From: DASXKD01 sp963734725
GTDB taxonomy: Bacteria > Actinomycetota > Actinomycetes > Streptosporangiales > Streptosporangiaceae
DNA: 64,000 nucleotides
Assembly: GCA_963734725.1 (NCBI GenBank)
Contig: CAVTIX010000015.1
Coordinates: 124,001 to 188,000, forward strand
Direction of reading: 5' to 3'
The first letter of the stretch is position 1; the number at the start of each line of letters is the position of its first letter. The position numbers were made by a program, and so were the translations under genes. This document shows, piece after piece, positions 23,011-31,469 of the stretch. The notes under the pieces are model-generated. The model had not been told where the DNA came from and ran no database searches. It worked only from the letters and a program-made list of their open reading frames with translations.

Positions 23011-24893
23011 CTTCCGGGCGGCCCCGTGTCGGCCCGCCGCAGTTGCAGGCTCATCCTCGTCCCGCCACCGGGCCGGGACGACGACGCCACCTCGCCATCT
23101 TGCGCCCGGGCAAGCTGCCGGACGATGTACAGGCCAAGGCCGATGCCGCCGAACCGGCGCCGGTCGCCGGTCTCGCCCTGGACGAAGCGGTCGAAGATCC
23201 GCTCGTGGTCACCGGGGGCGATGCCGATGCCCTCATCCTCGACGGTGACCTCGATCCAGTCCCCCGCTACGCGGGCGGTGACGGTGACCGTGCCGCCGTT
23301 CGGTGAGTACTTGAACGCGTTCTCTAGCAACTGGCCGACCATGATGTCGGTGGCCATCGGGTCACCGTGCGCCTGAGGCAGCGTGCCGGGGATCTCCGCG
23401 ACCAGCGTGTGCTTGTCGGACAGGGACAAGAACCCGGTCACCGTCCCACGCAGCAGCGCTGCCAGGTCGAACGGGCCGTTGCGCACGGTGAGCTGGTCGG
23501 CCCCGGCGCGGGCGCCGAGCAGCAGTTGCTCCACCAGGTGGCTCAGCGACCCGGCCCGCTCGGCGATCGTCTGGACCGCGCTGCGCCGCTCGGCGTCGGT
23601 GAGCTTGTCCCACCGCTGGGTCAGTGTGCTGGCGAAACCTTGTACCACGGTGATCGGGGTGCGCAGCTCATGGCTGGTGGTAGCGAGGAACAGGTCCTTG
23701 GCCTCTTCGAGCTCCTTGGCAGCGGTCACGTCGCGGAAGTCCACGACCCGTTCGTCCTTGCCGTTCACCTCGTTGCACAGCACGTCGAGCCAGCGGCCGG
23801 TGGGCAGCCGGTGGGTGACCCGGGGCGCGCCAGGCTCGGGCACCGGGAACGGCGGCGGCTTGCCGGTCACCTCGGCCGCGGACATCCCGGTGAGCTTGTG
23901 CGCCGCCGGGTTCCACTGCAGGATCAGCCCGGCGCCGTCGAGCACGGCAATGCCGTCCGCGCTGGCGTCGATCACCGCGCGCTCGTGCGCACGCTGGCGG
24001 ACCAGTTCCTCGAACGCGGTCGCGTTGGTCAGCGCGACCCCGGCGTGCCCGGCCAGCAGTTCCAGCAGTTCCAGCTCGACGTGGCCGACCTCGCGCCCGC
24101 TGTACAGCGCGTACAGGGCGCCGTAGGGGCGGTCACCCACATGAGACAGGGCCAGGGTGATCGTGTGCAGCCCGGGCAGGGCGGACCAGATCAGTTCGGC
24201 GAACTCGCCGGACTCCCCGGTGGCCATCATCACGCTGCGCCCGGACTGCATGAGCTTGCCGACCAGGCTGGTGGGCAGGTCCGAGGTGCTTCCCCGGAGA
24301 CGGGCGGGGAGGCCTTCCATGCTGACCAGGCGCACCCGGTCGTCCTCGATCAGCACGAAACAGCCCGCGTCAGCGCCCGTCAGGTCGCACAGGCTGGCGG
24401 CGATGCGGTCCAGCACCGCCTCTAGATCACGCTGAGCGTTCATGTCGGCGACAACGTCGCCGAGCTTGCGGACCACCCGGGCCCGCTCGGCCATATGGTG
24501 CCGGGCGGCGGTGTCTTCCCCGGTTCGGTGGCACACGTTCACCCAGCCGATGACCTCACCGGAACGATCCCGCAGCGCGCTCGCGTCGATCCGCAGGTCC
24601 AGCAGCTTGCCGTCCTTGCGAGCACGGCGGGTCACGTAAGAGATCTGTCCACCGGAGCGGACCCGTTCCAGGGCGGCGTTGTGCTCGGCTTCGAGTTCCT
24701 CGGGAATCAGTGGCGGTTCTTCGCCGAGGACTTCCGTGGCGCTCCAGCCGAACATCCGCTCGGCTGCCGGGTTCCACAACAGCACGGCCCGCTCGGCGCT
24801 GAAGGCCACGATGGCGTCGGCCGCGCACTCGATCACCGCGCGCGCTGTCGCGTCCACGCGGTCTTGCCCGGCTGTCACCGTTTCGGATCGCAC
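23007..24893 (-). CDS. PAS-GAF-PAS sensor histidine kinase
   Basis: A 628-residue cytoplasmic sensor kinase with no membrane helix. PAS domains lie at about 15-125 and 305-395, and a GAF domain at about 155-300. The HisKA motif TTSHELRTPI has the phosphorylated His408. The ATPase domain has the N box ENAFKYSP, the G1 box DEGIGI and the G2 box GIGLGLYIV. No response regulator is adjacent, so the partner is unknown. The PAS and GAF pockets suggest a small-molecule, redox or light signal; ligand residues such as haem-His or flavin-Cys are not evident. Confidence 0.92.
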   Translation of the reverse strand: MRSETVTAGQDRVDATARAVIECAADAIVAFSAERAVLLWNPAAERMFGWSATEVLGEEPPLIPEELEAEHNAALERVRSGGQISYVTRRARKDGKLLDLRIDASALRDRSGEVIGWVNVCHRTGEDTAARHHMAERARVVRKLGDVVADMNAQRDLEAVLDRIAASLCDLTGADAGCFVLIEDDRVRLVSMEGLPARLRGSTSDLPTSLVGKLMQSGRSVMMATGESGEFAELIWSALPGLHTITLALSHVGDRPYGALYALYSGREVGHVELELLELLAGHAGVALTNATAFEELVRQRAHERAVIDASADGIAVLDGAGLILQWNPAAHKLTGMSAAEVTGKPPPFPVPEPGAPRVTHRLPTGRWLDVLCNEVNGKDERVVDFRDVTAAKELEEAKDLFLATTSHELRTPITVVQGFASTLTQRWDKLTDAERRSAVQTIAERAGSLSHLVEQLLLGARAGADQLTVRNGPFDLAALLRGTVTGFLSLSDKHTLVAEIPGTLPQAHGDPMATDIMVGQLLENAFKYSPNGGTVTVTARVAGDWIEVTVEDEGIGIAPGDHERIFDRFVQGETGDRRRFGGIGLGLYIVRQLARAQDGEVASSSRPGGGTRMSLQLRRADTGPPGS

Positions 24894-25033
24894 CCTTGCA
24901 TCGTGCCATTGCCCGTGCGTCCTGGGCTCTAAATCCCGAGGCAGAATCCTCCACCGGCCATGAGGTCCGGGCGTGCAAACTGTTCCGGCTGAGGGACCAA
25001 CTCAGCCGGTGCCCGGTTGCCGGGCCGGCATGG

Positions 25034-25900
25034 CTACTTCAGCAGCCGGGACATGCGGCGGTCGGCGAGCGGCTTGCCCCCGGTCTGGCAGGTCGGGCAG
25101 TACTGCAGCGAAGTGTCCGCGAACGACACCTCACGCACCGTGTCGCCGCAGACCGGGCACGGCTGCCCAGCCCGGCCGTGCACCCGCAGCCCCGACTTCT
25201 TCTCCGCCTTCAGATCGGCGGCGGCCAGGCCCGCGCTTCGTTCCACCGCCTCCCGCAGGGACTCGGTCATCGCCGCGTATAGCGTCGCCACCTCGTCCGG
25301 GGTCAGCGTGGAGGCGAGCTTGAACGGCGACATATTGGCCGCGTGCAGCACCTCGTCGGAGTAGGCGTTGCCGACGCCCGCAATGATCTTCTGGTCCCGC
25401 AGCACGCCCTTGATCTGGGTGCGGCGGCCCTTGAGCAGGCTGGCCAGCACGTCCACGGTGAAGTCCGCGGCCAGCGGGTCCGGGCCGAGCGAGGCCACGC
25501 CGGGCACCTGCTGCGGGTCGGTGACCAGGTAGACCGCGAGGCGCTTCTTGGTGCCGGCCTCGGTCAGGTCGAAACCGGCGCCGTTGGTGAACCGGAGCCG
25601 GAAGCCGAGCGGGCCCTTGCCGGGCTTAGGGCGCTGCTCCGGGAGGTCGTCCTTCCAGCGGAGCCAGCCGGCCCGGGCCAGGTGCATCACCAGGTGCAGC
25701 GGCGCCGGCCCGCTGACCAGGTCGAGGAACTTGCCGTGGCGGGCGGTCCCGGTGACCTCTTGCCCGGACAGCGCGCTCAGGTCCGGCTGGTAGGTCTTCA
25801 GCACCGAGATGGCCGTGCTGGCCGCCCAGTCGATCTCCGCTCCCGTCGCGCGTTCCCGCAGGAAGACGGCGAGAGATTCGACCTCTGGCAGCTCAGGCAC
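25034..25900 (-). CDS. Fpg/Nei family DNA glycosylase
   Basis: Base-excision repair glycosylase/AP lyase of 288 residues. GTG 25900 encodes the start of (M)PELPEVE; Pro2 and Glu3 are the catalytic residues, so the start is certain even though the frame is open upstream. The lysine in ARHGKFLDL matches the conserved beta-hairpin. A H2TH region (QKIIAGVGNAYSDEVLHAANMSP) and a C-terminal zinc finger (CPVCGDT...YCPTCQ) complete the fold. It diverges from the universal stress protein gene across an AT-rich region with TTAGTT half-sites. Confidence 0.93.
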   Translation of the reverse strand: MPELPEVESLAVFLRERATGAEIDWAASTAISVLKTYQPDLSALSGQEVTGTARHGKFLDLVSGPAPLHLVMHLARAGWLRWKDDLPEQRPKPGKGPLGFRLRFTNGAGFDLTEAGTKKRLAVYLVTDPQQVPGVASLGPDPLAADFTVDVLASLLKGRRTQIKGVLRDQKIIAGVGNAYSDEVLHAANMSPFKLASTLTPDEVATLYAAMTESLREAVERSAGLAAADLKAEKKSGLRVHGRAGQPCPVCGDTVREVSFADTSLQYCPTCQTGGKPLADRRMSRLLK

Positions 25901-25969
25901 AGTATCGATTGTGCCGCCTGCCGCCGGGTGACCGGGACGGTGGGCTGGCCGTGATCCATCGTGTGACAC

Positions 25970-26006
25970 TTAGTTGTTTGGCGAAAACTAACTTACAATT
26001 TAGTTT
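25970..26006. promoter_or_regulatory. AT-rich operator region with TTAGTT half-sites
   Basis: Three half-sites: TTAGTT at 25970-25975, its inverse AACTAA at 25986-25991, and TTAGTT at 26000-26005. The last two form AAACTAA-N8-TTAGTTT (25985-26006). The patch is strikingly AT-rich for this genome and lies between the divergent Fpg/Nei and universal stress protein genes, so a regulator of one or both probably binds here. Confidence 0.5.
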
Positions 26007-26072
26007 ACTTCCGCTTGACGTTGCGGGAGCGCCTCAGTGAGCGGACCATGGACCCAACAAGGACGAGAGGCC

Positions 26073-26588
26073 ATGGACCAAGCAGAATCTTCGCCCCTAG
26101 GCGGTCAGCCAGACCCCCGGCAGCGGAGGGTGCACGGCAACGAGCCGGCGCGCCGTTCAGGCGCGGACGCGAAGCTGGATCACCCGGTCGTGGTGGGGTA
26201 CGACGGGTCGCCGTCGAGCCGCAACGCGCTGGCCTACGCCGCCGGGGTGTCCCGGCGCCTGTCCCGGCCGCTGGTGATCGTCCACGTCACCCCCGGGGTC
26301 TACTGCGAGCCGCTGACCGGCCAGGTCATCGGTGCGCCGCGGGCGCGGGCCGAGACCGAGCGCTGGGTCCGGGCCGAGCTTGCCGAGGTGTGCGACTGCG
26401 CCGGCGTCGAGGTCCGGGTGATCATGCGGCACGGGAACGCGGCGCGGGAACTGTCCACCGCTGCCGATGAGCTCAGCGCGGACGCGCTGGTGATCGGGGC
26501 GCCACGGCAACGGTGGCACCACGTGGCGGGATCGGTCCCGGGGTGGCTCGCCCGGCACGCGCGTTGCCCGGTGATCGTGGTCCCCTGA
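26073..26588 (+). CDS. Universal stress protein (UspA family)
   Basis: A 171-residue single Usp domain. VVVGYDGSPSSRNALAYAA forms strand 1 and the first loop. The C-terminal segment GAPRQRWHHVAGSVPGWLARHARCPVIVVP follows the ATP-binding pattern G-2x-G-9x-G(S/T) only loosely, so nucleotide binding is uncertain. ATG 26073 has GAGAGG directly upstream; the ATG-like codon at 26037 lacks a site. The divergent partner is a DNA repair glycosylase, and the shared control region suggests a common stress signal. Confidence 0.85.
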   Translation: MDQAESSPLGGQPDPRQRRVHGNEPARRSGADAKLDHPVVVGYDGSPSSRNALAYAAGVSRRLSRPLVIVHVTPGVYCEPLTGQVIGAPRARAETERWVRAELAEVCDCAGVEVRVIMRHGNAARELSTAADELSADALVIGAPRQRWHHVAGSVPGWLARHARCPVIVVP

Positions 26589-27060
26589 CTGCGTGGGTTA
26601 CCAAAAGGTAATATTGTTCTACCCCTCTTGGCGCACGGGCTGGATGGGCGAGCGCGGTTACCTGGCCGCGGACAGAACTCTGCGCCCAGATGACCCCCGA
26701 CCGCCAGTAGCGGCTGAGGCGCCACAGACTCCAGGGATGCCTGGACCCGGCAGAAGCCCTGGCTTGGTGCGGTACCCGTGATCCGGGAAGCCGCGGCCGA
26801 TTACGCGAGCCGCGGCCGGCTTAAGAACGCGAGGAGGATCTCGGGGCTGTGGTAACAGCGGGCAACCGTCGAGCGTGGCAGGTCGCCGGATACGGAGCCG
26901 CGAACCTCCGCCACGATTCGTGTAGGGGTCCTGGGGGATCGCCGGATGCTGACCGGCGAACCTCCGCCGCGAGTTGCGGGCCCGGGGGTCGCCTCCGGAG
27001 CAAAATCGCGGTCTGCGGGGAAAGGCGGCCGCAGCCACCTGACAAGCGTCGCGCAACTTG
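26589..27060. other. 472-bp gene-free region with imperfect direct repeats
   Basis: Between the universal stress gene and tRNA-Leu. It contains a diverged 34-bp direct repeat (26883-26916 and 26939-26972, both holding CGAACCTCCGCC) and two copies of AGCCGCGGCCG near 26790-26815. No ORF with a supportable start is visible. The repeats may be degenerate mobile DNA beside the tRNA gene. Confidence 0.45.
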
Positions 27061-27143
27061 TGGGCGAGGAGGGATTTGAACCCTCACGTCCTCGCGGACA
27101 CACGGACCTGAACCGTGCGCGTCTGCCGTTCCGCCACCCGCCC
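27061..27143 (-). tRNA. tRNA-Leu(CAG)
   Basis: Class II tRNA of 83 bases on the minus strand. The acceptor GGGCGGG pairs with CTCGCCC with one G-U pair. The anticodon stem CACGG/CCGTG encloses TTCAGGT with anticodon CAG, which reads CUG, the dominant leucine codon at this G+C. The variable arm TGTCCGCGAGGACG and T-arm GGGTTCAAATCCC are clear. CCA is not encoded. A leucine tRNA just ahead of fhaA is also found in mycobacteria. Confidence 0.95.
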
Positions 27144-27226
27144 GGGCAACGAGTCAGGTTAGCACGTCCTCATGGGGGTCCTCACCGCCGATACCATCGG
27201 ATGCGAGCAGGGGAAGGAGGTACCCG

Positions 27227-27982
27227 GTGGGAGTGCTGCAGCGCTTCGAGCGACGGCTCGAAGGCATGGTGGAGGGTGCCTTCGCGCGGGCCTTCAAATC
27301 CGAAGTGGAGCCGGTGGAGATCGCCAGCGCGGTTCAGCGCGAGATGGACGACCGCGCGGCGATCGTCGCGCAGGGCCGGACGCTGGTGCCGAACGATTTC
27401 GTCGTGGAGCTGTCCGATACCGACCATCAGCGGCTGGAGGTCTACGCGGACAACCTCGGCATCGAGCTAGCCACCTTGGCCCGTGAGCACGCCAGGGAGC
27501 AGGGATACTCCTTCGTCGGCCCGGTCCGGATGCGTTTCGAGGGCGTGGCCGACCTGACGACCGGCACGTTCCGGATCCGGTCCGGTGTCATCCGGGGCAC
27601 CACGGTGGAGGGCGGGGAGATCCGCCGGCCGGCCAGCGACCTGCCGCGCCCGCCCGGCACGTTTGCCGGGCGGCCACGGCTGCTGGTGTCCGGGCCCGAG
27701 CCGGGCTCGGACGCACATCAGCAGCGCACCTACGAACTGACCTCACCGGTGACCATGCTCGGCCGTGGAACCGACTGCGACCTGCGCCTCGTTGATCCGG
27801 GTGTGTCCCGTCATCACGCGGAGCTGCGTGTCGAAGGTGACGAAGTGATATTGGTGGACCTGGGCTCCACCAATGGCACGTTTGTCAACAGTGAGCCGGT
27901 CCGGCGGGTCGCTCTCACCGACGGGACCCGCGTCACTCTGGGGCGGACCACCCTGGTGTTCCGGCGGGACGCCGCATACTGA
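27227..27982 (+). CDS. fhaA: FhaA: DUF3662 and FHA domain protein
   Basis: First gene of the growth kinase operon, 251 residues. The N-terminal DUF3662 domain (about 1-120; MGVLQRFERRLEGMVEGAFARAF) is joined by a short linker to an FHA domain (about 150-248). The FHA core motif is LGRGTDCDLRLVDPGVSRHHAELR followed by LGSTNGTFVN, the phosphothreonine pocket that reads kinase substrates. Mycobacterial FhaA links PknB signalling to peptidoglycan synthesis. GTG 27227 has GGAGG seven bases upstream. The mycobacterial linker between domains is much longer. Confidence 0.94.
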   Translation: MGVLQRFERRLEGMVEGAFARAFKSEVEPVEIASAVQREMDDRAAIVAQGRTLVPNDFVVELSDTDHQRLEVYADNLGIELATLAREHAREQGYSFVGPVRMRFEGVADLTTGTFRIRSGVIRGTTVEGGEIRRPASDLPRPPGTFAGRPRLLVSGPEPGSDAHQQRTYELTSPVTMLGRGTDCDLRLVDPGVSRHHAELRVEGDEVILVDLGSTNGTFVNSEPVRRVALTDGTRVTLGRTTLVFRRDAAY

Positions 27983-28048
27983 TTCCTTCGTGGGACAGGT
28001 ACGGAAAGGCAAACAAGCGGTCTTCGCCACCCGAGGACACATGACCCG

Positions 28049-28531
28049 ATGAGTACGCTCACCCTTCTCCTGATCAGGATCGCCTTCCTGGCGGTCCTGT
28101 GGTTGTTCGTCATTGCGGCCGTAGGCGTGGTGCGCACGGACCTGCTCGGCAGCTCACGGCCGGGCCGCCAGCGGCGCCAGCGCAAGCCCCCACAGGCCAA
28201 GGCGCCGCGCCCGGCCCGGCCCGGGCGCATCGGCCGGGGCGCGCCGCAGCGGCTGCTGGTGACGGCGGGTGGGCTGGCCGGAACGTCGATCGGCCTCGCC
28301 GACCAGCAAATCACCATCGGCCGGGCCAATGACGCCACGCTAGTGCTGCACGACGACTACGCTTCGACCCGACACGCGAGGCTGTTCCCGCAAGACGGTC
28401 AGTGGATTGTTGAGGATCTCGGATCGACCAACGGTACCTACCTCGACCGGCAGAAGGTGACCCAGCCGACTCCGGTGCCCCCGGGCGTGCCGATCCGCAT
28501 CGGCAAGACCGTTCTGGAACTCCGCAGATGA
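28049..28531 (+). CDS. fhaB: FhaB/FipA: membrane-anchored FHA domain protein
   Basis: A 160-residue protein with one N-terminal membrane helix (about 7-29), a basic Pro-rich linker and a C-terminal FHA domain (about 85-158) with IGRANDATLVLHDDYASTRHARL and LGSTNGTYLD. It binds phosphothreonine peptides and in mycobacteria connects FtsZ and FtsQ under PknA/PknB control. The stop overlaps the pstP start as ATGA. Confidence 0.94.
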   Translation: MSTLTLLLIRIAFLAVLWLFVIAAVGVVRTDLLGSSRPGRQRRQRKPPQAKAPRPARPGRIGRGAPQRLLVTAGGLAGTSIGLADQQITIGRANDATLVLHDDYASTRHARLFPQDGQWIVEDLGSTNGTYLDRQKVTQPTPVPPGVPIRIGKTVLELRR

Positions 28532-29982
28532 CACTCGCACTCCGCTACGCGGTCCGCTCGGACGTAGGCCTCCTCCGTGAGGGAAATGAGGACTCGGCCT
28601 ATGCCGGCCCGCGGCTGCTCGCGGTCGCGGACGGGATGGGCGGTCATGCGGCCGGCGAGGTGGCCAGCGCTGTCGCCATCGCCGCGCTAGCCGATCTTGA
28701 CGACGAGATGCCCGCGAGCGAGTTGCAGATCGCCCTGTCCACGGCCGTGGCCCACGCCAACCAGATCCTGCACGACATGGTCAACGCCGATCCCTCCATC
28801 GGGGGGATGGGCACCACGCTCACCGCCATGCTCTGGTCCGGCAGCAAGGTGGCGCTGTGCCACATCGGCGACTCGCGCGCCTACGTGCTGTCCGGTGACC
28901 AGTTCCGGCAGATCACCCACGATCACACGCTGGTCCAGTCACTGGTGGACGACGGCAGGATCAGCCCGGACGAGGCCGCCACCCATCCGCAGCGATCCCT
29001 GCTGCTGCGCGCCCTGGACGGGACCTCGGAGGCCGAGCCGGACCTGTCGATCCGCGAGGCGCGCCTGGGCGACCGGTACCTGCTGTGCTCGGACGGGCTG
29101 TCCGGGGTGGTCAGCGAGGAAACGCTGCACCGGACGCTGGCGGCGGTGGACGAGCCCGAGGACGCGGTCCTGCAACTCGTGGAACTGGCCATCCGGGGCG
29201 GCGGGCCGGACAACATCACCTGCATCGTCGCCGACGTGGTGGACAGCTCGACCGCGCCCAGCCCGCCGAGCCACGCCTCGGTGATGGCCGGCGCGGCCTC
29301 CAACGGCGGGCGGCCGACGATCCGAACCGACAGCCCGGCCGCGCGGGCGCACTTGCTGTCGCAGACCACCCCGCAACCGGCGATCGTGGTGGACCACGAG
29401 GACCCCGCGCCGCGGAACGCGCACGACGAGGAGGACACCGAGCCGCCCCGGCGCCGGTGGCCGATTGTCACATCGCTTTTCGTGCTGCTGGTTGTCGTCG
29501 TGATCGGCGGCCTCTACCTGGGCTGGCGGTACACCCAAGACCAGTACTACGTAGGCGCCGACGGCGGCAACGTGGCCATCTTCCAGGGGATCAACCAATC
29601 GGTCGCCGGGATTAACCTGTCGCACGTGCATGAGCGGACCGACATCCCACTGTCCCGCGTGCCGTCCCCCGATTCGTCGACGATCCGGGCGACCGTGTCC
29701 GCCAGCAGTCTGGCCGCCGCGCAGACCATCGTGACCAACATCCGCAAGGACTACCAGAACTGCGTGAATGCCTATCAGGCCAAGAGTCAATACGACGCGG
29801 CGCAGGCCCGGTACCGGACGGCCTTGCACAACTACGTGAAGAAGTACGGGAACGACAAGGTGCAGCGGACAGCCAAGGGCAAGATCAAGGCCACGCCGCC
29901 GCCAAAGCCCACCGGAACGCCACCGACAATCCCAGCCGGCTGCCCGGGGCCCCCAGGGACGGGCCCGGGGAGCGGCTCATGA
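28528..29982 (+). CDS. pstP: PstP: PP2C-type Ser/Thr protein phosphatase
   Basis: The sole phosphatase usually opposing PknB. The cytoplasmic PP2C domain (about 1-240) has the metal-binding aspartates in REGNEDSAYAG and VADGMGGHAAGEVAS, plus GGPDNITCIV. A membrane helix lies at about 311-331 (IVTSLFVLLVVVVIGGLYLG), followed by an extracellular domain of about 150 residues ending in a Pro-rich tail. The start overlaps fhaB and the stop overlaps rodA by four bases, so the operon is tightly coupled. Confidence 0.95.
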   Translation: MTLALRYAVRSDVGLLREGNEDSAYAGPRLLAVADGMGGHAAGEVASAVAIAALADLDDEMPASELQIALSTAVAHANQILHDMVNADPSIGGMGTTLTAMLWSGSKVALCHIGDSRAYVLSGDQFRQITHDHTLVQSLVDDGRISPDEAATHPQRSLLLRALDGTSEAEPDLSIREARLGDRYLLCSDGLSGVVSEETLHRTLAAVDEPEDAVLQLVELAIRGGGPDNITCIVADVVDSSTAPSPPSHASVMAGAASNGGRPTIRTDSPAARAHLLSQTTPQPAIVVDHEDPAPRNAHDEEDTEPPRRRWPIVTSLFVLLVVVVIGGLYLGWRYTQDQYYVGADGGNVAIFQGINQSVAGINLSHVHERTDIPLSRVPSPDSSTIRATVSASSLAAAQTIVTNIRKDYQNCVNAYQAKSQYDAAQARYRTALHNYVKKYGNDKVQRTAKGKIKATPPPKPTGTPPTIPAGCPGPPGTGPGSGS

Positions 29983-31469
29983 CCGCTTTGGGCGCTATCG
30001 GCGACGGGGCCGGCGCCACCGGGACCTCGACCGGGCTGGCCAGGGTGGTTACCCTGCCCCGCGGCCGGCGGGGCGCCGAGCTGATCATGCTCGCCTTCGC
30101 CATCGGCGTGGTGCTGTTCGCCTACGCGAGCGTCGGGCTCGGGCTGAACGGGCACGTGCCGACCGGGCTGGCCACCTATGGGGTGCTGTTCGCGCTGCTG
30201 ATGCTCGCCGCGCACCTGGCCATCCGCAAGCTCGCCCCGTGGGCGGATCCGCTGCTCCTCCCGCTCGCCGCGCTGTTGAACGGCCTCGGGCTGGTGATGA
30301 TCTACCGGCTGCAGGAAGCGGGGCGGCACGGCAACCCGGGGAGTCCCATCTCCACCATGAGCGCCTCGACGACCACGTTCCAGCTCATGTGGAGCACGAT
30401 CGGGGTGATCGCGTTCGTGGCGGTGCTCGTGGTGGTGCGGGAACCGCGCATGCTGCAGCGCTACACCTACACGCTTGGCGTCATCGGGCTGGTGCTGCTC
30501 GCCCTGCCCGCGCTGCTTCCCTCCAGCATCAGCGAGGTGCCGGGGACGGGGGCGAAGATCCAGGTCTCCTTGGGCGGGTTCAGCATCCAGCCGGAGGAGT
30601 TCGCGAAGCTCGCGCTCGCCGTGTTCTTCGCCGGCTACCTGGTGGCCAAGCGGGACGTGCTCTCGCTGGCCGGCCGGCACGTGCTCGGGATAGCGCTGCC
30701 CCGGGCGCGGGACATGGGGCCGGTGCTCATCGCCTGGGCCGCCAGCCTGCTGGTGCTGATCTTCGAGAGCGACATCGGCACCTCGGCGCTGTTCTTCGGG
30801 ATGTTCCTGATCATGCTCTACGTGGCCACCCAGCGCACCTCGTGGCTGCTGATCGGGACGTCGCTGTTCCTCGGCGGGGCGTTCCTGGCCAGCCAGCTGG
30901 TCAGCCACGTGGGCCTGCGGTTCAGCATCTGGCTGCACCCGTTCACGTACGCCAACGTGTTCTGCGGCGCCTCCAGCATCCATGTCCCGTGCGTGCCGTC
31001 CTACCAGCTCGCGCAGGGGATGTACGGGCTGGGTTTCGGCGGGATACTCGGCACCGGGCTGGGGCATGGGCAGCCGTACCTGACCCCGCTGGTGCAAAGC
31101 GACTTCATCATCACCGCCTTCGGCGAGGAACTGGGCCTCGCCGGCCTGATGGCCCTGCTGCTGATCTACGGCCTCATCGTGCAGCGTGGGCTGCGGGCCG
31201 CGGTCGCGGTGCGGGACCCGTTCGCCAAGCTGCTGGCCGGGGGTCTTTCGTTTGTGATCGCCCTGCAGGTCTTCGTTATCGTGGGCGGCGTGACCCAGCT
31301 CATCCCGCTCACCGGGATCACTACGCCTTTCCTGTCTCAGGGGGGCTCATCCCTGGTGGCGAGCTGGATGGTCATCGCGGTGCTGATGCGGATCAGTGAC
31401 ACCGCCCGCCGACCCGCCCCTCAGCCGATCCAGGACGAAGGAATGACGCAGGTGGTGAGGGGCATATGA
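29979..31469 (+). CDS. rodA: RodA/FtsW-family peptidoglycan glycosyltransferase
   Basis: SEDS-family polymerase of 496 residues with about twelve membrane helices from residue 28. Typical segments include GGFSIQPEEFAKLALAVFFAGYL, the catalytic-region loop with SDFIITAFGEELGLAG, and ITTPFLSQGGSSLV near the C-terminus. It polymerises lipid II together with the class B penicillin-binding protein encoded next. Four-base overlaps with pstP and pbpA. Confidence 0.95.
   Translation: MTALGAIGDGAGATGTSTGLARVVTLPRGRRGAELIMLAFAIGVVLFAYASVGLGLNGHVPTGLATYGVLFALLMLAAHLAIRKLAPWADPLLLPLAALLNGLGLVMIYRLQEAGRHGNPGSPISTMSASTTTFQLMWSTIGVIAFVAVLVVVREPRMLQRYTYTLGVIGLVLLALPALLPSSISEVPGTGAKIQVSLGGFSIQPEEFAKLALAVFFAGYLVAKRDVLSLAGRHVLGIALPRARDMGPVLIAWAASLLVLIFESDIGTSALFFGMFLIMLYVATQRTSWLLIGTSLFLGGAFLASQLVSHVGLRFSIWLHPFTYANVFCGASSIHVPCVPSYQLAQGMYGLGFGGILGTGLGHGQPYLTPLVQSDFIITAFGEELGLAGLMALLLIYGLIVQRGLRAAVAVRDPFAKLLAGGLSFVIALQVFVIVGGVTQLIPLTGITTPFLSQGGSSLVASWMVIAVLMRISDTARRPAPQPIQDEGMTQVVRGI

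Noticed and set aside
26946..27470. Open frame across tRNA-Leu containing GEEGFEPSRPRGHTDLN
   Set aside because: This phrase is the familiar false translation of a class II tRNA gene; it also overlaps fhaA in another frame.
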